DNA of 52,451 bases, from assembly GCA_035462025.1 (NCBI GenBank), contig DATHUR010000199.1, forward strand, positions 1-52,451, read 5' to 3'. This document shows positions 48,936-52,451 of this stretch, one piece after another. Position numbers and translations under genes: made by a program. Under the pieces are notes generated by a model. It saw nothing but the letters and a program-made list of their open reading frames with translations, did not search any database and was not told the DNA's origin. Positions within the stretch are counted from its first letter, which is position 1. Every line of letters begins with the position of its first letter. The DNA is from Egicoccus sp035462025 (GTDB lineage: Bacteria; Actinomycetota; Nitriliruptoria; Nitriliruptorales; Nitriliruptoraceae).

Positions 48936-51900
48936 ATGGCCTCCCACGTACTCGATGGCAACGACGCCGCCGCCCGTGTGGCGTACGCATTCAGCGAAGT
49001 CGTCGCCATCTATCCGATCACCCCGGCGTCGCCGATGGGCGAGAGCTCCGACGTCTGGGCGTCGGCGGGCCGCGAGAACCTGTGGGGATCGGTGCCGCGG
49101 GTCATCGAGATGCAGAGCGAGGCCGGTGCGGCCGGCACCCTGCACGGCTCGCTGCTGACCGGGTCGCTGGCGACCACGTTCACCGCATCGCAGGGCCTGC
49201 TGCTGATGCTGCCCAACATGTTCAAGATCGCCGGTGAACTCACCCCGACCGTGATCCACGTCGCCGCGCGCACGATCGCGACCCACGCCCTGTCGATCTT
49301 CGGCGACCACTCCGACGTCATGGCCGCACGCACCACGGGCTTCGCGATGCTGGCGTCGTCCTCGGTCCAGGAGGCGCACGACCTCGCCGCGGTCTCCCAC
49401 GCCGCGACCCTCGCCACCCGCGTGCCGTTCCTGCACTTCTTCGACGGCTTCCGCACCTCCCACGAACTCAACAAGATCGACGAACTGCACGCCGACGACC
49501 TGCGGGCTCTCATCGACGACCGCGACGTGTTCGCCCACCGGGCCCGGGGCCTGACGCCCGATGCGCCGGTCCTGCGGGGCAGCGCCCAGAACCCCGACGT
49601 CTTCTTCCAGGCCCGTGAGGCCTGCAACCCCTTCTACGACGCCGTCCCGGCCGCGGTCCAGGACTCCATGGACCGGCTCGCGCAGCGGACCGGCCGCAGC
49701 TACCACCTCGTCGACTACGTCGGCCACCCCGAGGCCGACCGGGTAGCGGTCCTGATGGGCTCGGGCATCGGCGCGGTCGAGGAGACCGTCGAGGAACTCA
49801 ACCGGCGCGGCGAACGGGTCGGACTGCTCAAGGTCCGCCTGTACCGCCCCTTCCCCACCGAGGCGTTCCTGGCCGCGCTACCGGCCACGGTGCGCCGTCT
49901 GGCCGTGCTCGACCGCACCAAGGAACCCGGCGCGGTCGGCGAACCGCTGTTCACCGACGTCGCCAGCGTCCTGGCCGAGGCACAGGCCGACGGCACGCTG
50001 CCGTTCGAGGCGATGCCGCGCCTGTCCGGTGGCCGGTACGGGCTGTCGTCGAAGGAGTTCACCCCGCAGATGGTGGCCGGCATCTTCGAGACGCTGGCGG
50101 CCGACGCGCCGCCGCGCCGCTTCACGGTCGGCATCCACGACGACGTCACCCACCTGTCGATCCCGTCCGTGCCCGACTTCGCCCTGCCCAACGGCGAGGG
50201 TGACGTCGCCGCGGTGTTCTACGGGCTCGGCAGCGACGGCACGGTCGGCGCCAACAAGAACACGGTCAAGATCGTCGGCGAGGAGACCGACCTGCACGCG
50301 CAGGGCTACTTCGTCTACGACTCGAAGAAGTCGGGTGCACAGACCGTCTCGCACCTGCGGTTCTCGTCGCGGCCGATCAACTCGACCTACCTGATCGACC
50401 GGGCCGACTTCGTGGCCTGTCATCAGTTCGGGTTCCTCGCGACCCGCGAGGTGCTCGACCTCGCCAAGCCGGGCGCGACCTTCCTGCTCAACTCGCCCTA
50501 CCCCGCCAGCCACGTCTGGGACGCGCTGCCCGAGCCGGTGCAACGCACGATCATCGACAAGCAACTCAAGGTGTTCGTGATCGACGCCCACGGCCTCGCC
50601 CGCGAACTCGGCCTCGGCGCACGGATCAACACGATCATGCAGCCGTGCTTCTTCTACCTGTCCAAGACGTTGCCGTGGGACCAGGCCGTCGAGGCGATGC
50701 AGGCCTCGATCCACAAGAGCTACGGCCGGTTCGGCAACGAGGTGGTCCAACGCAACCTCGCGGCCATCGACCAGGCCGTCGGCGCGATGGCCGAGATGGA
50801 GGTCCCCGACGCGGTCACCTCGACGTTCGGACGCCGGCCCCCGGTGCCCGTGGGCGTCCCCGACTTCGTCGAGCGGGTCACCGGCCGCATCCTGGCCGGC
50901 GAGGGCGACCTGCTCCCGGTCAGCGCGTTGCCGGTCGACGGCACGTTCCCGACCGGGACGACGAAGTACGAGAAGCGGGCGATCGCCCAGGAGATCCCGA
51001 TCTGGGACCCCGACATCTGCATCGACTGCGGCAAGTGCGCGATCGTGTGTCCCCACGACGCGATCAAGATGAAGATCTTCGAGCCCGGCGTGCTCGACGG
51101 GGCACCCGAGAGCTACCTGTCGAAGGACTTCAAGGCGCGTGAACTCGAGACCCAGCACCTGCTGACGGTGCAGGTCTCGCCCGACGACTGCACCGGCTGC
51201 AACGTGTGCGTCGAGCAGTGCCCGGCGGCGAGCAAGCAGATCGCCGACCACAAGGCGATCAACATGGAGCCCTACCTCGACCACGCCGACCGTGAGCGGG
51301 TCAACTTCGAGTTCTTCGAGTCGATCCCCCGCCTCGACCGAAGCCTGCTGCCGCACGACACCGTCAAGGGCTCGCAGTTGCTCGAGCCGCTGTTCAGCTA
51401 CTCGAGCGCCTGCGCCGGGTGCGGCGAGACGCCCTACCTCAAGCTCGTCTCGCAGTTGTTCGGCGACCGACTGCTGGTCGCCAACGCCACCGGGTGCTCG
51501 TCGATCTACGGCGGCAACCTGCCCACCACTCCCTGGGGCACCAACGCGGCCGGCCGCGGCCCGGCGTGGGCGAACTCGCTGTTCGAGGACAACGCCGAGT
51601 TCGGTCTGGGTCTGCGCCTCGCGGTCGAGCAGCACACCGAGACCGCACGCCGGCTGCTGACCAAGCTGGCCGGGCAGATCGGCGACGACCTGGTGACCTC
51701 GATCCTCGAGGCCGACCAGTCCACCGAGCCGGGCATCGAGGCCCAGCGCGAGCGGGTCGCCGACCTGCAGCGCCGCCTCGACGGCCTCAACGGCGACACC
51801 GACGCCGCGCACCTGCGCACGCTCATCGGCGGCCTGGTCCGCAAGGACGTGTGGATCATCGGCGGTGACGGCTGGGCCTACGACATCGGCTACGGCGGCC

Positions 51901-52451
51901 TCGACCACGTGCTCGCCTCGGGCGAGAACGTCAACATCCTGGTCATGGACACCGAGGTCTACTCCAACACCGGCGGGCAGGCGTCGAAGGCGACGCCGCG
52001 CGCCGCGGTCGCGAAGTTCGCGACGTCCGGCCGCAACGTGCCGAAGAAGGACCTCGGCGCGCTGGCGATGCAGTACGGAACGGTGTTCGTGGCACAGATC
52101 GCGATGGGTGCCAACGAGGTCCAGACGGTGCGGGCGCTGCAGGAGGCGGCCGACTGGGAGGGACCGTCGCTGGTGCTGGCCTACTCGACCTGCATCGCGC
52201 ACGGGTTCGACATGAAGAACTCGATGCACCAGCAGCGGGACGCGGTCAAGAGCGGCTACTGGCCGCTGTACCGCTACCAGCCCAAGGTCGACGAGCACGG
52301 CAAGCCGTTCCGCCTCGACTCGCGCAAGCCGGCCATGCCGGTCGCCGAGTTCGCCCGTAGCGAGGGCCGGTTCGCGATGCTGACGCGGTCGGACCCCGAG
52401 CGCGCGGCCGAGCTGGGGGCCCTGGCGCAGGCCGACGTCGACGAGCGGTGG
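48936..52451 (+). CDS. nifJ: Pyruvate:ferredoxin (flavodoxin) oxidoreductase, 3' end cut by the window
   Basis: 1172 residues are visible; the family is about 1180-1200, so only a few are missing. Domain I begins DGNDAAARVAYAFSEVVAIYPITPASPMGE, with MQSEAGAAGTLHGSL. Ferredoxin clusters lie at about 695 (CIDCGKCAIVCP) and 752 (CTGCNVCVEQCP). The thiamine-diphosphate part has SSACAGCGETPYLK (~826), GGDGWAYDIGYGGLDHVL and DTEVYSNTGGQ. It oxidises pyruvate to acetyl-CoA and CO2 and reduces ferredoxin. It is an oxygen-sensitive enzyme group, though some are aerotolerant. AGGAG precedes the ATG. Confidence 0.95.
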   Translation, partial: MASHVLDGNDAAARVAYAFSEVVAIYPITPASPMGESSDVWASAGRENLWGSVPRVIEMQSEAGAAGTLHGSLLTGSLATTFTASQGLLLMLPNMFKIAGELTPTVIHVAARTIATHALSIFGDHSDVMAARTTGFAMLASSSVQEAHDLAAVSHAATLATRVPFLHFFDGFRTSHELNKIDELHADDLRALIDDRDVFAHRARGLTPDAPVLRGSAQNPDVFFQAREACNPFYDAVPAAVQDSMDRLAQRTGRSYHLVDYVGHPEADRVAVLMGSGIGAVEETVEELNRRGERVGLLKVRLYRPFPTEAFLAALPATVRRLAVLDRTKEPGAVGEPLFTDVASVLAEAQADGTLPFEAMPRLSGGRYGLSSKEFTPQMVAGIFETLAADAPPRRFTVGIHDDVTHLSIPSVPDFALPNGEGDVAAVFYGLGSDGTVGANKNTVKIVGEETDLHAQGYFVYDSKKSGAQTVSHLRFSSRPINSTYLIDRADFVACHQFGFLATREVLDLAKPGATFLLNSPYPASHVWDALPEPVQRTIIDKQLKVFVIDAHGLARELGLGARINTIMQPCFFYLSKTLPWDQAVEAMQASIHKSYGRFGNEVVQRNLAAIDQAVGAMAEMEVPDAVTSTFGRRPPVPVGVPDFVERVTGRILAGEGDLLPVSALPVDGTFPTGTTKYEKRAIAQEIPIWDPDICIDCGKCAIVCPHDAIKMKIFEPGVLDGAPESYLSKDFKARELETQHLLTVQVSPDDCTGCNVCVEQCPAASKQIADHKAINMEPYLDHADRERVNFEFFESIPRLDRSLLPHDTVKGSQLLEPLFSYSSACAGCGETPYLKLVSQLFGDRLLVANATGCSSIYGGNLPTTPWGTNAAGRGPAWANSLFEDNAEFGLGLRLAVEQHTETARRLLTKLAGQIGDDLVTSILEADQSTEPGIEAQRERVADLQRRLDGLNGDTDAAHLRTLIGGLVRKDVWIIGGDGWAYDIGYGGLDHVLASGENVNILVMDTEVYSNTGGQASKATPRAAVAKFATSGRNVPKKDLGALAMQYGTVFVAQIAMGANEVQTVRALQEAADWEGPSLVLAYSTCIAHGFDMKNSMHQQRDAVKSGYWPLYRYQPKVDEHGKPFRLDSRKPAMPVAEFARSEGRFAMLTRSDPERAAELGALAQADVDERW

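Noticed and set aside
49878..52298. 806-residue frame antisense to nifJ
   Set aside because: Shadow of the oxidoreductase, which has all cofactor motifs.
1..52451. CRISPR arrays, tRNA or rRNA genes, prophage or integrase genes
   Set aside because: No regularly spaced repeats, cloverleaf or ribosomal sequence, and no phage or recombinase proteins were recognised.

Overview
The window is very GC-rich with strong C/G third-position bias. It encodes actinobacterial-type machinery: Ku plus a stand-alone LigD polymerase, ECF sigma factors with SnoaL-like tails, an F420-type nitroreductase, a CGNR regulator and DUF4349/DUF6069 proteins. SLH repeats and an OpuA-type betaine importer fit a salt-exposed actinobacterium of the Nitriliruptoria type (Egibacter/Nitriliruptor/Euzebya-like). 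That placement is inference from gene content only. No rRNA, tRNA or CRISPR array was seen.

Layout. 0-2.6 kb (minus): Ku, a coiled-coil protein and a small lipoprotein. 2.7-6.3 kb: ECF sigma factor; STAS protein and cyclopropane-fatty-acid-type synthase (minus); a 42-aa small protein divergent from a CGNR regulator with an operator cluster between them. 6.3-16.8 kb: MFS exporter, secreted subtilase, class V aminotransferase, Nudix, ZIP transporter, membrane protein, terpene-cyclase-fold protein, DapA-like aldolase, DUF4349 lipoprotein. 17.1-21 kb: ABC exporter whose ATPase is frameshifted and whose permease is a tandem duplication; M15-like lipoprotein. 21-25.3 kb: persulfide dioxygenase-rhodanese plus TauE/SafE exporter, GntR regulator, GNAT, LigD polymerase. 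25.3-28.5 kb (minus): opuA-type importer. 28.9-35.4 kb: SLH-CHRD surface protein, metA-metY, cupredoxin, DUF6069, F420 nitroreductase, serine hydrolase. 35.7-44.1 kb: lactate/glycolate locus (lctP, lutC, fused lutB-lutA, glcD, glcE, glcF), mostly translationally coupled. 44.1-45.2 kb: an AbiEi/DUF559 nuclease-like gene enclosed by perfect 18-bp inverted repeats and a 6-bp direct repeat. 45.3-52.45 kb: zinc alcohol dehydrogenase, a second terpene-cyclase-fold protein, REC-EAL response regulator (minus) and a nearly complete pyruvate:ferredoxin oxidoreductase cut by the right edge.

How the genes fit together. Ku and the LigD polymerase are two parts of non-homologous end joining placed 22 kb apart. 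Lactate or glycolate enters by LctP, is oxidised by LutC/LutBA and GlcDEF, and the resulting pyruvate could feed the oxidoreductase at the right edge. MetA-MetY assimilate sulfide into homocysteine, while the dioxygenase/TauE pair removes excess persulfide and sulfite.

The most novel signal is the 1.1-kb DUF559 unit at 44080-45176. It has the architecture of a transposed element (terminal inverted repeats plus target duplication) but contains no transposase; only the Vsr-like nuclease gene is inside.
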